In this document: piece after piece, positions 39,942 to 49,220 of the stretch | How positions within the stretch are numbered: position 1 is the stretch's first letter | How the letters are laid out: the number at the start of each line of letters is the position of its first letter | NCBI GenBank assembly: GCA_002709955.1 | Contig: PAQY01000002.1 | Span: 480,448-544,447, forward strand | From: Rhodospirillaceae bacterium | GTDB taxonomy: Bacteria; Pseudomonadota; Alphaproteobacteria; UBA8366; Aestuariispiraceae | Direction: 5' to 3' | Length of the DNA: 64,000 bases | Position numbers and translations under genes: made by a program | Notes under the pieces: generated by a model | Databases searched by the model: none | What the model was told of the DNA's origin: nothing | The model's input: only the letters and a program-made list of their open reading frames with translations

Positions 39942-40916
39942 ATGAGTGAGCCAATAGAAAAATCAGCCGCAGCCCTGCGCCATCCGGAAAAGCGCAATCG
40001 CCCGGACAATCCCATTCAGCGCAAGCCGGACTGGATTCGGGTTAAAGCGCCGGTCAGCAAGGAATATCAGGCAACCCGTAAGATCGTTGAAGACCACAAG
40101 CTGGTTACGGTCTGTCAGGAAGCCTCTTGCCCGAATATTGGCGAATGCTGGGCCAAAAAACATGCGACCTTCATGATCATGGGGGAAATCTGCACCCGTG
40201 CCTGTGCGTTTTGTAATGTCAGCACGGGGCGCCCAAACAGTCTGGATGTGTTTGAACCCTATCGGGTGGCCGATGCGGTGGAAAAGCTGGGCCTGGAACA
40301 TGTGGTCATCACATCGGTAGATCGCGATGACCTTGCAGATGGGGGTGCGGAACATTTCGCGCAGACCATTCTTGCCATTCGCGAACGGACCCCCGGCACG
40401 ACAATTGAAATCCTGACGCCGGACTTCAAGGGCAAGAAGGGGGCCCTGGAAGTTGTCGTGGCGGCGCGCCCCGATGTCTTTAATCACAATCTTGAAACCG
40501 TGCCCCGGCTGTACCCGACAATCCGCCCCGGCGCGCGGTATTTCACATCGTTGCAACTGCTTTCGGAAGTGAAACAGATCGATCCATCGATCTTCACAAA
40601 ATCCGGCCTGATGGTGGGGTTGGGCGAAACGAAAATTGAAGTCCAGCAGGTCATGGATGATTATCGGGCAGCCGATGTCGATTTCCTGACGATTGGTCAA
40701 TATCTGCAACCGACATTGAAGCACGCGGCCCTGGACCGGTTTGTGACGCCTGATGAATTTGCGGCCTATGCCACGATGGCGCGGGCGAAAGGGTTTCTGA
40801 TGGTCTCATCCTCTCCTTTAACGCGATCCAGCTATCATGCAGGCGATGATTTCCAGCGTCTGCGGGCGGCACGGGAGGCAAAACTGGCGGCGGGGGCTCC
40901 TCATGCCGCTGAATAG
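39942..40916 (+). CDS. lipA: lipoyl synthase
   Basis: 324 residues. Two iron-sulfur motifs are complete: the auxiliary cluster [13 protein letters not shown] and the radical-SAM motif [10 protein letters not shown]. The C-terminal RSSYHA serine motif is present in [11 protein letters not shown]. It inserts two sulfur atoms into octanoyl chains, so it supplies lipoate to PdhB and PdhC encoded just upstream. The ATG at 39942 fits GAGAAAG at 39924-39930; a GTG at 39933 lies too close. It is followed 62 bp later by the COQ10-like gene. Confidence 0.97.
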   Translation: MSEPIEKSAAALRHPEKRNRPDNPIQRKPDWIRVKAPVSKEYQATRKIVEDHKLVTVCQEASCPNIGECWAKKHATFMIMGEICTRACAFCNVSTGRPNSLDVFEPYRVADAVEKLGLEHVVITSVDRDDLADGGAEHFAQTILAIRERTPGTTIEILTPDFKGKKGALEVVVAARPDVFNHNLETVPRLYPTIRPGARYFTSLQLLSEVKQIDPSIFTKSGLMVGLGETKIEVQQVMDDYRAADVDFLTIGQYLQPTLKHAALDRFVTPDEFAAYATMARAKGFLMVSSSPLTRSSYHAGDDFQRLRAAREAKLAAGAPHAAE

Positions 40917-40978
40917 CGCGCGCCGCGTGCTTTGGCCAAATTTGATCCTAATCCAATATTCAGAGCGCCCTTAATTCT

Positions 40979-41425
40979 ATGCCAAGACATGCTGAGAAAC
41001 GCAGCCTGCCGTATCGTGCCGAGGATATGTATTCCCTGGTCGCAGATGTCGGGCGCTATCCCGAATTTCTGCCCTGGTGTCGCGCTGCCCGCATACGCAG
41101 TCAGACGGAGACATTATTGATTGCCGATCTGGTGATTGGCTTCAAGGGGGTGACCGAACGGTTTACCAGCCGCGTCACGCTGGATCGTGAGGCGATGTTG
41201 ATCAAGACCGCCTATGAAGACGGTCCTTTCAAGTATCTGGATAACAGTTGGAAGTTTATAGATAATCCCGATTCGGTCGGCTGTACTGTTGAGTTTCATG
41301 TTGATTTCGAGTTTCGGTCTAAACTGTTGCAGGCAATGATAGGGCTGGTTTTCACCGAAGCCGTTCGTCGCATGGTTTCAGCCTTCGAATCGAGGGCAAA
41401 GGATTTGTGCGGCCCACAATCGTAG
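40979..41425 (+). CDS. SRPBCC protein, COQ10/RatA type (ubiquinone-binding)
   Basis: 148 residues forming one START/SRPBCC domain. The N-terminus YRAEDMYSLVADVGRYPEF is the family signature, and the C-terminal helix with FTEAVRRMVSAFESRA is typical. Eukaryotic COQ10 homologues bind ubiquinone and support respiration; the RatA toxin name for the E. coli homologue is less fitting here. Its place directly after lipA is conserved in alphaproteobacteria. No membrane anchor is visible. Confidence 0.88.
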   Translation: MPRHAEKRSLPYRAEDMYSLVADVGRYPEFLPWCRAARIRSQTETLLIADLVIGFKGVTERFTSRVTLDREAMLIKTAYEDGPFKYLDNSWKFIDNPDSVGCTVEFHVDFEFRSKLLQAMIGLVFTEAVRRMVSAFESRAKDLCGPQS

Positions 41426-41600
41426 TTTCTACTGGGGGCGTTAGTCCATCGCCAGGCACAAGAAACTGCAATTGCAGTCAGTCACGATTTCTGTTCATGA
41501 TGGCCCGGATAGACCAACAGCGAAACTTGCGCCCAGAATTCTAGTGCCATGCGATATCTTGTGGCCTTTCGCCGAGTCATGTAACTCATACACATTAAAT

Positions 41601-41615
41601 TAGGGATTATCCCTA
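41601..41615. promoter_or_regulatory. palindrome TAGGGATTATCCCTA upstream of the XRE regulator
   Basis: Perfect 7-bp arms with a 1-base centre, 28 bp upstream of the likely start of the XRE regulator gene. Its place and symmetry suggest an autoregulatory operator overlapping or next to the promoter. Binding is inferred only. Confidence 0.6.
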
Positions 41616-41643
41616 GTTTCGACGCAGTGTGGGAGGGATGCCG

Positions 41644-42384
41644 GTGATCACAACGGCGCAGATCCGGGCCGGTCGGTCACTGTTGAACATCAAACAGAGC
41701 GAACTTGCCAAGGCGGCGGGGGTGTCTCTGGCGACCCTGAATAATATTGAGCGCGGTATCGGTGATCCAAGGGCAAGCACGTTGGAAGCCCTGGAACGCG
41801 CCCTGTTTCAGGCAGGCGTTGAGACCGAAACCGATGGCAGCACAGAAACGGTGCGCCTGCATCGCCTGGCCCGTCCCAGCGCTTACGAGACCTATCACGC
41901 CAGTCAGCGGATTTTGGAAAGCCTGTCGCGCGATAGCCTGCTGAAGGTCCAGCATATCCTGTTCTTTACGCGCCGCGATCATGCGCTGCGGGATGCGGAA
42001 GATGCCGTCAAACTGTGCCTGTTGTTGGAAGGGCGTGTGCGCACCGTGTTGTTTGATCAGGTCAGCTTCACCTTTTCAAACGGGGGGCGGGCGGCGGAGA
42101 CGTCGGGCATTCTTCTGGCAGCCTTTGCGCTGCATGGGGATAAGCTGTCGATGTTGGATCGACCAATAGAGGATACGACCCTGGCCCCCTTAGCGGATGC
42201 GGTTGAGCGATTAAAACAGACGCCGTGGCAGCCCTTGTCCCACCCAAAGATGCTGATCGATACATTTGATGATTGGGATGAGAAGCTGGAACGCTATGGC
42301 AGTCGCACCGGCCATCCTCTGGGCGATCTGGTGCGTCTGGTTGGGCCGGGGCAGGTGGTGCCCGCCCTTAACAAGCCTGTCTGA
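41644..42384 (+). CDS. XRE-family transcriptional regulator with unassigned C-terminal domain
   Basis: 246 residues. An N-terminal helix-turn-helix (about 1-60) shows ITTAQIRAGRSLLNIKQSE and AKAAGVSLATLNNIERG. The rest (about 75-246), with SQRILESLSRDSLLKVQHI and a helical C-terminus, matches no domain I know. The GTG at 41644 is preferred: family members commonly start ITxAQ, and GGGAGGG at 41631-41637 then has a 6-base spacing, while an ATG at 41638 touches it. A perfect palindrome lies upstream. It stands between the COQ10-like gene and the convergent cinA-like gene. Confidence 0.8.
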   Translation: MITTAQIRAGRSLLNIKQSELAKAAGVSLATLNNIERGIGDPRASTLEALERALFQAGVETETDGSTETVRLHRLARPSAYETYHASQRILESLSRDSLLKVQHILFFTRRDHALRDAEDAVKLCLLLEGRVRTVLFDQVSFTFSNGGRAAETSGILLAAFALHGDKLSMLDRPIEDTTLAPLADAVERLKQTPWQPLSHPKMLIDTFDDWDEKLERYGSRTGHPLGDLVRLVGPGQVVPALNKPV

Positions 42385-42859
42385 CTGCCAGTGCAAGGGC
42401 CGCAATAACCGTTGCGCGCCGAACCGCAGCGCGATCGCCTGGGAAATGATGTTCCTCTATGATCGTCTGTTTATCCCGAATGGCACATCCGATAAAGACA
42501 AGGCCTGCTGGTTTACGTTCCGACGCACCGGGTCCGGCAACACCTGTGACCGCAATAACAATCTGTGCCTGACAGCGGGAAAGGGCCCCTTCCGCCATCT
42601 GTTGCGCAACAGGTTTGGAAACCGCGCCAGGCCCACCCGGACCCAACAGAGCCGCATCGACGCCCAGCATCTCCACTTTGGCACTGTTGGTATAGGTGAT
42701 AAACCCGCGATCCACGACGTCAGAAGACCCCGGAACAGCGGTCAAGGCCGCGCCAATCAACCCGCCTGTACAGGATTCCGCCGTGGCGATCATAAGGGAT
42801 GACGCCCGAAGGCGGGCTAATGTTTCCTCTGCGATATCATACAGTTCCGAATCTATCAT
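42368..42859 (-). CDS. pncC: CinA-family nicotinamide-nucleotide amidohydrolase (PncC type)
   Basis: 163 residues, the single-domain C-terminal half of CinA. The motif IATAESCTGGLIGAALTAVPG is the family active region, with the Ser and Cys of ESCTGG, and the GTITGIAGPxG-like segment reads VTGVAGPGASE. It deamidates NMN to NaMN. The N-terminal MoaB-like domain of full CinA is absent. It overlaps pgpA by 4 bp on the minus strand. The last 17 bp also overlap the convergent XRE gene. Confidence 0.92.
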   Translation of the reverse strand: MIDSELYDIAEETLARLRASSLMIATAESCTGGLIGAALTAVPGSSDVVDRGFITYTNSAKVEMLGVDAALLGPGGPGAVSKPVAQQMAEGALSRCQAQIVIAVTGVAGPGASERKPAGLVFIGCAIRDKQTIIEEHHFPGDRAAVRRATVIAALALAVRQAC

Positions 42860-43323
42860 AAAGTATCGATCCAGGTTATGAGAAATCCTAGGGCAATTAA
42901 GCAGGCCACGGCATACAGGCTGGCGATCACATCGTCTATCATGACCCCAAATCCGCCAGAAACCTGACGATCTGCCCAGCTGATGGGCCAGGGTTTCAGA
43001 ATATCGAAGAACCGGAATAACAGAAACCCGGTCAGGACATGCTGCCAGGTGAAGGGAACGAAGGCCAGCGTGATCCAGACGGCGACAACCTCATCGACAA
43101 CAATTTCAGAGGCATCGTGGGATCCCTTCACCTTGTCATATTCATTTGCGGCCCAAACCCCAATGGGAAACAGGATCGCGGCGGCGGGCAGCAGATACCA
43201 GCTTTCCCCAAAATGAACGATGGCCCAGGCGAAGGGGATAGCAGCCAGGCTGCCCCAGGTGCCGGGGGCGGGCTTTAACAAGCCACTGCCAAACCAGGTT
43301 GCGATCAGAAGGGCCGGGCTCAT
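42856..43323 (-). CDS. pgpA: phosphatidylglycerophosphatase A
   Basis: 155 residues with about four membrane helices. The start [20 protein letters not shown] is the PgpA signature, followed by [18 protein letters not shown] with the conserved acidic residues, and [20 protein letters not shown] near the C-terminus. It removes phosphate from phosphatidylglycerophosphate to make phosphatidylglycerol in the inner membrane. It overlaps both its neighbours by 4 bp (cinA-like gene and ispDF), so the three are translationally coupled. Confidence 0.94.
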   Translation of the reverse strand: MSPALLIATWFGSGLLKPAPGTWGSLAAIPFAWAIVHFGESWYLLPAAAILFPIGVWAANEYDKVKGSHDASEIVVDEVVAVWITLAFVPFTWQHVLTGFLLFRFFDILKPWPISWADRQVSGGFGVMIDDVIASLYAVACLIALGFLITWIDTL

Positions 43324-44525
43324 AAACCATCCTCGCTGGGCATGACAGAGACGGTTGCGACGGCTTGACAGGCAATGCCTTCCCCACGTCCGGTAAAGCC
43401 CAGCTTTTCTGTCGTCGTGGCCTTCACAGAGACGCGGTCCAGGGACAGGTTCAGGATATCGGCAATTCGTTCCCGCATGGCCTGTCGATGGGGACCAATT
43501 CGGGGTGCTTCACAGATCAGGGTCGCATCGATATGCAGAATGCGCCCGCCGGATTGGGCGACCAGCAGGGCGGCATGGCGCAGGAACTGATCGGAGGCTG
43601 CGCCCCGCCATTGCGGATCGCTGGGGGGGAAGTGATCGCCAATGTCCCCCTGCGCAATCGCGCCAAGAAGGGCGTCGGTGATCGCATGCAGGCCGACATC
43701 GGCGTCGCTGTGCCCCTTCAATTGCTGCGAATGGGGGATTTTGACACCGCACAGCCAGACACCATCACCGGGTTCAAACCGATGCACATCGAAGCCCATG
43801 CCAGTCCTGGTTTCCTGCAATGACGCCATAGTCTGTTCGGCCTCCTGAAAGTCACGCTCTGTCGTCAGCTTGATATTGGCCGCATCGCCCTCTACCAACT
43901 GCACTGTCCCGCCGGACAGTTCAACCAATGCCGCATCATCGGTCGCTTCCGGTCCATTCTGTGCGGCGCGGTGCAGGTCTAAGATGGCGTCCAGGTGAAA
44001 TCCCTGGGGTGTTTGTGCGCGATACAATCCCTGTCTTGATACCGTTGCCTGTATCGTCTGACCGTTCTGTGACTGTTTCAGCGTATCGATCACGGGCAGG
44101 GCGGGAATTGCAGCCCCCGTTTGTTGCGTTGCCATCAGCACCCGATCAATTAGGGCATTGTTGATAAAGGGTCGAGCAGCATCGTGAACAAGCACCAACT
44201 CACCTTCAGAAACCACATTAGCTAATGCCTGCAATCCCCTAAAAACACTTTCTTGCCTGGTCTTTCCACCTTGCTGAAGCAAGATATCAGAAAGGCCCTG
44301 TACGGACGGGGCGCACAATGCCTCCTGTCCGTCGCCAATCACGACAACGATTTTACCCAGGCCAGGATGGGCGCGAAATTGATCAATCGTTCTGCGCAAA
44401 ACCGGTATGCCCGCCAGGGGTCTGTATTGTTTCGGAATGGCCCCGCCGACGCGCATGCCCTGACCCGCAGCGACGATCACAGCATGAAATGTGCATCCTG
44501 TTCTGGGCGCTGTTTCAAAGGGCAT
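43320..44525 (-). CDS. ispDF: bifunctional IspD/IspF isoprenoid enzyme
   Basis: 401 residues. IspD (about 1-235) starts [20 protein letters not shown] and makes 4-diphosphocytidyl-2-C-methyl-D-erythritol; IspF (about 242-401) has [18 protein letters not shown] and [20 protein letters not shown] with metal-binding Asp/His residues and makes the cyclic diphosphate. The fusion is characteristic of alphaproteobacteria. It is first of the ispDF-pgpA-cinA operon, divergent from the CcsA-like gene with about 98 bp between. Confidence 0.96.
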   Translation of the reverse strand: MPFETAPRTGCTFHAVIVAAGQGMRVGGAIPKQYRPLAGIPVLRRTIDQFRAHPGLGKIVVVIGDGQEALCAPSVQGLSDILLQQGGKTRQESVFRGLQALANVVSEGELVLVHDAARPFINNALIDRVLMATQQTGAAIPALPVIDTLKQSQNGQTIQATVSRQGLYRAQTPQGFHLDAILDLHRAAQNGPEATDDAALVELSGGTVQLVEGDAANIKLTTERDFQEAEQTMASLQETRTGMGFDVHRFEPGDGVWLCGVKIPHSQQLKGHSDADVGLHAITDALLGAIAQGDIGDHFPPSDPQWRGAASDQFLRHAALLVAQSGGRILHIDATLICEAPRIGPHRQAMRERIADILNLSLDRVSVKATTTEKLGFTGRGEGIACQAVATVSVMPSEDGL

Positions 44526-44623
44526 AAGCGGGTTTCCTATTCACTTTCCGGCATGTCTGGTGCGACACAGATGGCTTAGAATTGTCGTTTCAGGCTGGCG
44601 CGACGGGTGCTATATACCCCACC

Positions 44624-45418
44624 ATGATAATAGAGTCGCCCGTCTTTCAAATCATCGCATTGTGTTGCTTGGGTCCAGCGATTTGGGCTTCGATCCGGAA
44701 TTGGCCGCGCAACGCTGTCTATTGGGCCGTAATCGCGCTTGCTGTGCTTGGCCCGGTCCTATGGTGCTTTGGTGTCTTGCAGGCAGGGTGGCGAACGGAT
44801 TTTTCCTTCACAATCTGGGTTTCGGTCGCTACGACACTGACCTTGCTGACAATGCTGGCCCTGCGGCTGGAGGCGGCACGTCGCCTGATCGTTCTGGCGC
44901 TGCCGTATCTTGCCTTCCTGATTGGTTTTGCGATTCTCTCAAATCGGGGGGATCATAATCTTGCCCAGCCGCCTGATATCTGGGTGATCGTTCATATCAT
45001 TGTTGCGGTGATGACCTATGCGCTGTTGACCCTGGCGGCGGTTGCGGCCCTGGCGGTGTTCATTAAGGAACGCGCCCTGAAGGCCAAGCGCAGCGGCGCT
45101 GTTGCGTCAGTGTTGCCGTCGGTTGCGGAAGGCGAAAGCCTGCAAGATCGCCTTATGGCAACCTGTGAGGGTGTGTTGGGCCTGGGTCTGGTCACGGGCA
45201 TCGCCATTCATGTGGAACATGGACAGCGCTTGCTGGAACCGGATCATAAGACCGTCCTGACATTCGCTGCCTTTGTTGTGATTGGCGTGCTGTTGATCCT
45301 GCAACGCTATAGCGGATTGCGGGGGCGGCGTGCGTCCCAATTTGTCATGATGGCGTATCTGCTGGTGACTTTGGCCTATCCGGGCGTGAAGTTCGTATCG
45401 GATGTCTTGTCCGGATAA
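44624..45418 (+). CDS. CcsA/YpjD-like cytochrome c assembly family membrane protein
   Basis: 264 residues with about eight membrane helices spread along the whole length. A conserved His in VIVHIIVAVMTYALLTLAAV and another in IAIHVEHGQRL fit the CcsA/YpjD family, as does the ending FVMMAYLLVTLAYPGVKF. Members are linked to cytochrome c maturation or, in the YpjD branch, to haem or metal handling. ATG at 44624 is preferred because 14 upstream residues from 44582 look unrelated. The neighbours do not include other ccm genes, so the role is uncertain. Confidence 0.82.
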   Translation: MIIESPVFQIIALCCLGPAIWASIRNWPRNAVYWAVIALAVLGPVLWCFGVLQAGWRTDFSFTIWVSVATTLTLLTMLALRLEAARRLIVLALPYLAFLIGFAILSNRGDHNLAQPPDIWVIVHIIVAVMTYALLTLAAVAALAVFIKERALKAKRSGAVASVLPSVAEGESLQDRLMATCEGVLGLGLVTGIAIHVEHGQRLLEPDHKTVLTFAAFVVIGVLLILQRYSGLRGRRASQFVMMAYLLVTLAYPGVKFVSDVLSG

Positions 45419-45495
45419 ATCGACGCATAGCCTAAGGTTTTGCGTAAAAGGTCTGGTAAGACCAATGATTCCACGGTAGAACCCAAAATCCGCAA

Positions 45496-46542
45496 TTGCC
45501 TAAAGAATGGGCGTTCATTGTGACTGCACAGAAAATCAGCAGTACGCTTTCGGGCCTGTCTGTCGGCCCCCACCGTATCGAGACGCCGGTTTATCTGGCG
45601 CCCATGTCGGGTGTGACAGATCTTCCTTTCCGGACCGTGGCCCAGGAATTGGGTGCGCAAGCCGTTGTTTCTGAAATGATTGCCAGTGGTGAAGCCATTC
45701 GGGAAACGCGCGGCACCCTAAAGCGGGCGCGCGCCGGCACTGGGGCTGGCCCGCATATTGTCCAGTTGGCCGGCCATGATCCGGCAATCATGGCGGAGGC
45801 TGCGCGACTGTGTACGGATTTAGGCGCGGATATCATTGATTTGAATTTTGGATGCCCCGCGAAAAAGGTGACACGCAAGCTGTGCGGATCGGCCCTGATG
45901 CGCGACCTGGATCAGGCCCTGGCGATAGTTGAGGCTGTGGTGGCTGCTGTTGACGCGCCGGTCACGATAAAGATGCGGACCGGCTGAGATCAGGATTGCC
46001 GCAATGCGCCCGACTTCGCCAGGCGGGCTGAAAATGCGGGCGTCCGGCTGGTCACGGTTCATGGGCGCACCCGCGAACAGAAATATACCGGCAGCGCCGA
46101 CTGGTCTTTTATCCGGACGGTGAAGGCTGCGGTCACCATTCCGGTAATCGCCAATGGGGATATAAAGAGCTTTTCCGATATCGACGACTGTCTGGCGGCG
46201 TCTGGCGCAGATGGGGTCATGATCGGGCGTGGCGCACAGGGCCGCCCCTGGTTTCCGGGACACGCCATCGCCTATCTGCGCGACGGTGTTGTCATGGCGG
46301 AGCCACCGCCATCCCAGCGGCGCGACATTCTGTTGCGGCATCTGGATGGTATTTTAAGCCATCACGGAACCAATATCGGATTGCGCATCGCCCGCAAGCA
46401 TATCGCCTGGTCAATTGCGGGATTGGACGGGGCTGCCGCCTTTCGGTCCCAGGCCATGGCGGCAGAAGATTACAGGGCCGTCCAGGCGATCATCCGGGCC
46501 GCCTTTGAAATACAGCAAGAGTATCTGGGGGAGGCCGCATAG
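45496..46542 (+). pseudogene. dusB: dusB (tRNA-dihydrouridine synthase) interrupted by an in-frame TGA
   Basis: The reading frame continues from 45496 to 46542 (348 codons) but has a TGA at 45985-45987, codon 164 from this start. The place normally reads KMRTGWDD in the family; here it is KMRTG-stop-DQ, so TGG has become TGA with no shift or length change. The first part holds PMSGVTDLPF and the catalytic Cys in NFGCPAKKVTRK (codon 120); the second holds [16 protein letters not shown] and [17 protein letters not shown] at 45520 may be the true start. The end overlaps ntrB. It may be a recent loss, a sequencing error or readthrough. Confidence 0.88.
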
Positions 46543-47687
46543 TGCTGAATGCCATAAAGAATACTTTTGGGGGTGGCCCGTCGCGCCCTGGCGCTGACAG
46601 TGTTATCGACTCCATTCCAGATCCGATCATTGTTGTCGATGAACATAACGATGTCGTCTTTTTGAACGCAGCCGGTCAGAATTTCCTGCAAGGGTCGGAA
46701 ACAATGCTGGTTGGCGTCAATCTGCAGGATCTGATCCCCCATGACAGCCCGATCCTGGCTGTCGTGGATCGTGCCCGGCGGGTTGGCAGTTCCATGACCG
46801 TGCATGGTGTCCGGCTGTCCACGCCGCGCCTTGGGGCCCATACCGTGACCGTAGATGCGGCCCCCTTGGCAGATCGCCGGGATTGTATCGTCATCACAGT
46901 CAAGGAACATTCCATCGCGGGCAAAATTGACCATGCCATGACGCAACGGGGGGCGGCCCGCTCTGTCACCGCATTGGCAGCAATGCTGGCGCATGAGGTC
47001 AAGAATCCGCTGTCTGGCATTCGCGGTGCGGCGCAATTGCTGGAAAGCATGGTTCCCGCCGAAGACCGCCAGCTGACCGTTCTGATCACCGAAGAAACCG
47101 ACCGGATCGTGAAATTGCTGGATCGGATGGAGATTTTTTCCGACCGTCCACATTTAATCCGCGAACCGGTCAACATCCATCAGGTGCTGGACCGTGTGCT
47201 GGAAATTGCCCGCAATGGATTTGGTAAGGGAATGCGGCTGATATCCAACTATGATCCCTCACTGCCACCCATATTGGGCGACAGGGATCAACTGGTGCAG
47301 ATTTTCCTTAATCTGGTGAAAAATGCAGCGGAAGCCGCGGCGGATGGGGCACCGGGCGATCCAGAAATAATCGTATCGACCGCCTATCGCCATGGCGTTC
47401 GGCTGGCCGTTCCTGGCCTGGATGCGCCGATGCATCTGCCCCTGGTCGTGTCCGTCCGGGATAATGGTGGCGGCATAACCGATGATTTGCGCCCGCATCT
47501 GTTTGATCCCTTTATTACAACGAAATCCGGTGGCTCTGGCCTGGGATTGGCGCTGGTGGCGAAACTGGTTTCAGAACATGGCGGTGTCATTGATTTTGAA
47601 AGCCGCCCAAGACGCACAATTTTTTCGGTGATGCTGCCTGTCCTGCGCGCTGAAAAGAAACTGCCGAAATCCGGAAGGAAGGGGTAA
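46542..47687 (+). CDS. ntrB: nitrogen regulation sensor histidine kinase NtrB
   Basis: 381 residues, cytoplasmic. A PAS domain (about 20-120, [18 protein letters not shown]) is followed by the dimerisation domain with the phospho-His in [16 protein letters not shown] near 153 and the ATPase domain (about 250-370, [22 protein letters not shown]). It phosphorylates NtrC under nitrogen limitation and responds to PII. The GTG start at 46542 overlaps the dusB stop and follows GGGGGAG. It lies 5 bp before ntrC. Confidence 0.96.
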   Translation: MLNAIKNTFGGGPSRPGADSVIDSIPDPIIVVDEHNDVVFLNAAGQNFLQGSETMLVGVNLQDLIPHDSPILAVVDRARRVGSSMTVHGVRLSTPRLGAHTVTVDAAPLADRRDCIVITVKEHSIAGKIDHAMTQRGAARSVTALAAMLAHEVKNPLSGIRGAAQLLESMVPAEDRQLTVLITEETDRIVKLLDRMEIFSDRPHLIREPVNIHQVLDRVLEIARNGFGKGMRLISNYDPSLPPILGDRDQLVQIFLNLVKNAAEAAADGAPGDPEIIVSTAYRHGVRLAVPGLDAPMHLPLVVSVRDNGGGITDDLRPHLFDPFITTKSGGSGLGLALVAKLVSEHGGVIDFESRPRRTIFSVMLPVLRAEKKLPKSGRKG

Positions 47688-47692
47688 TCGCG

Positions 47693-49150
47693 ATGGCCGG
47701 CGAAACAATCCTTGTAGCGGATGATGATCGGGCTATCCGCACTGTTGTGACCCATGCCTTGACGCGCCAGGGCTATGAAGTCCGCGCCACAGGCAATGCC
47801 GCGACCTTATGGCGCTGGGTATCGGAAGGAGAGGGCAATCTGGTCGTAACCGATGTGGTGATGCCAGACGGCAATGGCCTGGACCTGATCCCGCAGATCC
47901 GCAAGATTCGTCCCGATCTGCGCGTTATTGCGATGAGCGCACGCAATACCCTGTTGACCGCCGTGAAGGCGACAGAGCGCGGGGCCTTTGAATATCTGCC
48001 AAAGCCGTTTGATTTGACGGTTCTGGTCGATACCGTCGGGCGCGCCCTGAAATCTCAGGTCAGCGATCCAGGCGATATTGCCCCCAACGATTCAGAAGAA
48101 GAGCCGATGCCCCTGATCGGACGGTCGGCGGCGATGCAGGATGTGTATCGCGTGATTGCGCGCCTGACAGGAACGGACCTGTCCGTGCTGATTAGTGGCG
48201 AATCTGGCACCGGTAAAGAGCTGGTTGCCCGCGCCTTGCATGATTTTTCCCGCCGCAAGAATGGTCCATTCGTGGCGGTCAATATGGCAGCCATTCCCCG
48301 CGACTTGATCGAAAGTGAATTGTTCGGGCATGAGCGCGGCGCCTTTACGGGCGCAACGCAGCGGAAATCCGGGCGGTTTGAACTGGCCGAAGGCGGGACC
48401 CTGTTTCTGGACGAAATCGGCGATATGCCGCTGGAAGCCCAAACGCGGCTGCTGCGAGTGCTGCAAGAGAGTGAATATACCATGGTCGGCGGGCGCAATC
48501 CGATCAAGACGGATGTTCGGATCGTCACCGCAACGCACCGGGATTTGCGTCAACTGGTCTCGCAAGGCCTGTTCCGGGAAGATTTGTATTATCGCCTGAA
48601 TGTTGTGCCCATTCGATTGCCGCCATTGAGAGAGCGTCGGGAAGACGTGCCAGACCTGGTGCGGCATTTTCTGATCAGCGCCGCGGAATCGGGGCTGCCC
48701 CTGAAGACCCTGACAGAAGCATCGATGGAGCGTCTGATGCGCCACCGCTGGCCGGGTAATGTGCGCGAGTTGGAGAATCTGGTGCGCCGCCTGGGGGCCT
48801 TATACGCACAGGATCGTATCGATCAGGAAATTATTGAGGCGGAATTGGGCGAAGCCCCCAGTTTCACAGGTCCACAAGAGGCGCAAGACCCTGGCTCAGA
48901 AAGTCTGTCGGATGCCGTCCATCGCCATCTGACAGTTTATTTTGAGACACATGGCGATCAATTGCCAGCGGCTGGGCTGCACGCCCGAATCTTGCGCGAG
49001 ATTGAGCGGCCCCTGATCGAAATCAGTTTGAATGCGACCCGTGGCAACCAGGTCAGAACCGCAGAATTGTTGGGCCTGAACCGAAACACGCTGCGCAAGA
49101 AGATCCGGGATCTGGATATCTCTGTCGTTCGCGGTGGCAAAGACGCATGA
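47693..49150 (+). CDS. ntrC: nitrogen regulation response regulator NtrC
   Basis: 485 residues. REC domain (phosphoacceptor near 54 in [10 protein letters not shown]), sigma-54 AAA+ domain with Walker A GESGTGKE near 170 and an intact GAFTGA loop near 217 in [12 protein letters not shown], and a FIS-type DNA-binding end ([20 protein letters not shown]). It activates nitrogen-assimilation promoters with RpoN. Its neighbour ntrB encodes its kinase; a gap of 70 bp leads to ntrY. Confidence 0.97.
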   Translation: MAGETILVADDDRAIRTVVTHALTRQGYEVRATGNAATLWRWVSEGEGNLVVTDVVMPDGNGLDLIPQIRKIRPDLRVIAMSARNTLLTAVKATERGAFEYLPKPFDLTVLVDTVGRALKSQVSDPGDIAPNDSEEEPMPLIGRSAAMQDVYRVIARLTGTDLSVLISGESGTGKELVARALHDFSRRKNGPFVAVNMAAIPRDLIESELFGHERGAFTGATQRKSGRFELAEGGTLFLDEIGDMPLEAQTRLLRVLQESEYTMVGGRNPIKTDVRIVTATHRDLRQLVSQGLFREDLYYRLNVVPIRLPPLRERREDVPDLVRHFLISAAESGLPLKTLTEASMERLMRHRWPGNVRELENLVRRLGALYAQDRIDQEIIEAELGEAPSFTGPQEAQDPGSESLSDAVHRHLTVYFETHGDQLPAAGLHARILREIERPLIEISLNATRGNQVRTAELLGLNRNTLRKKIRDLDISVVRGGKDA

Positions 49151-49220
49151 CATCATCGCCGCACAAGGCGCAGACTCCGCTTGCAGACAGGCCGCCTAAT
49201 TGTGCTAAACCTGCTTGGCG

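Noticed and set aside
45985-45987. TGA in dusB read as selenocysteine or as Trp by a changed genetic code
   Set aside because: The position is a Trp in the family, no convincing SECIS-like hairpin follows, and TGG codes Trp while TGA ends genes elsewhere in the window.
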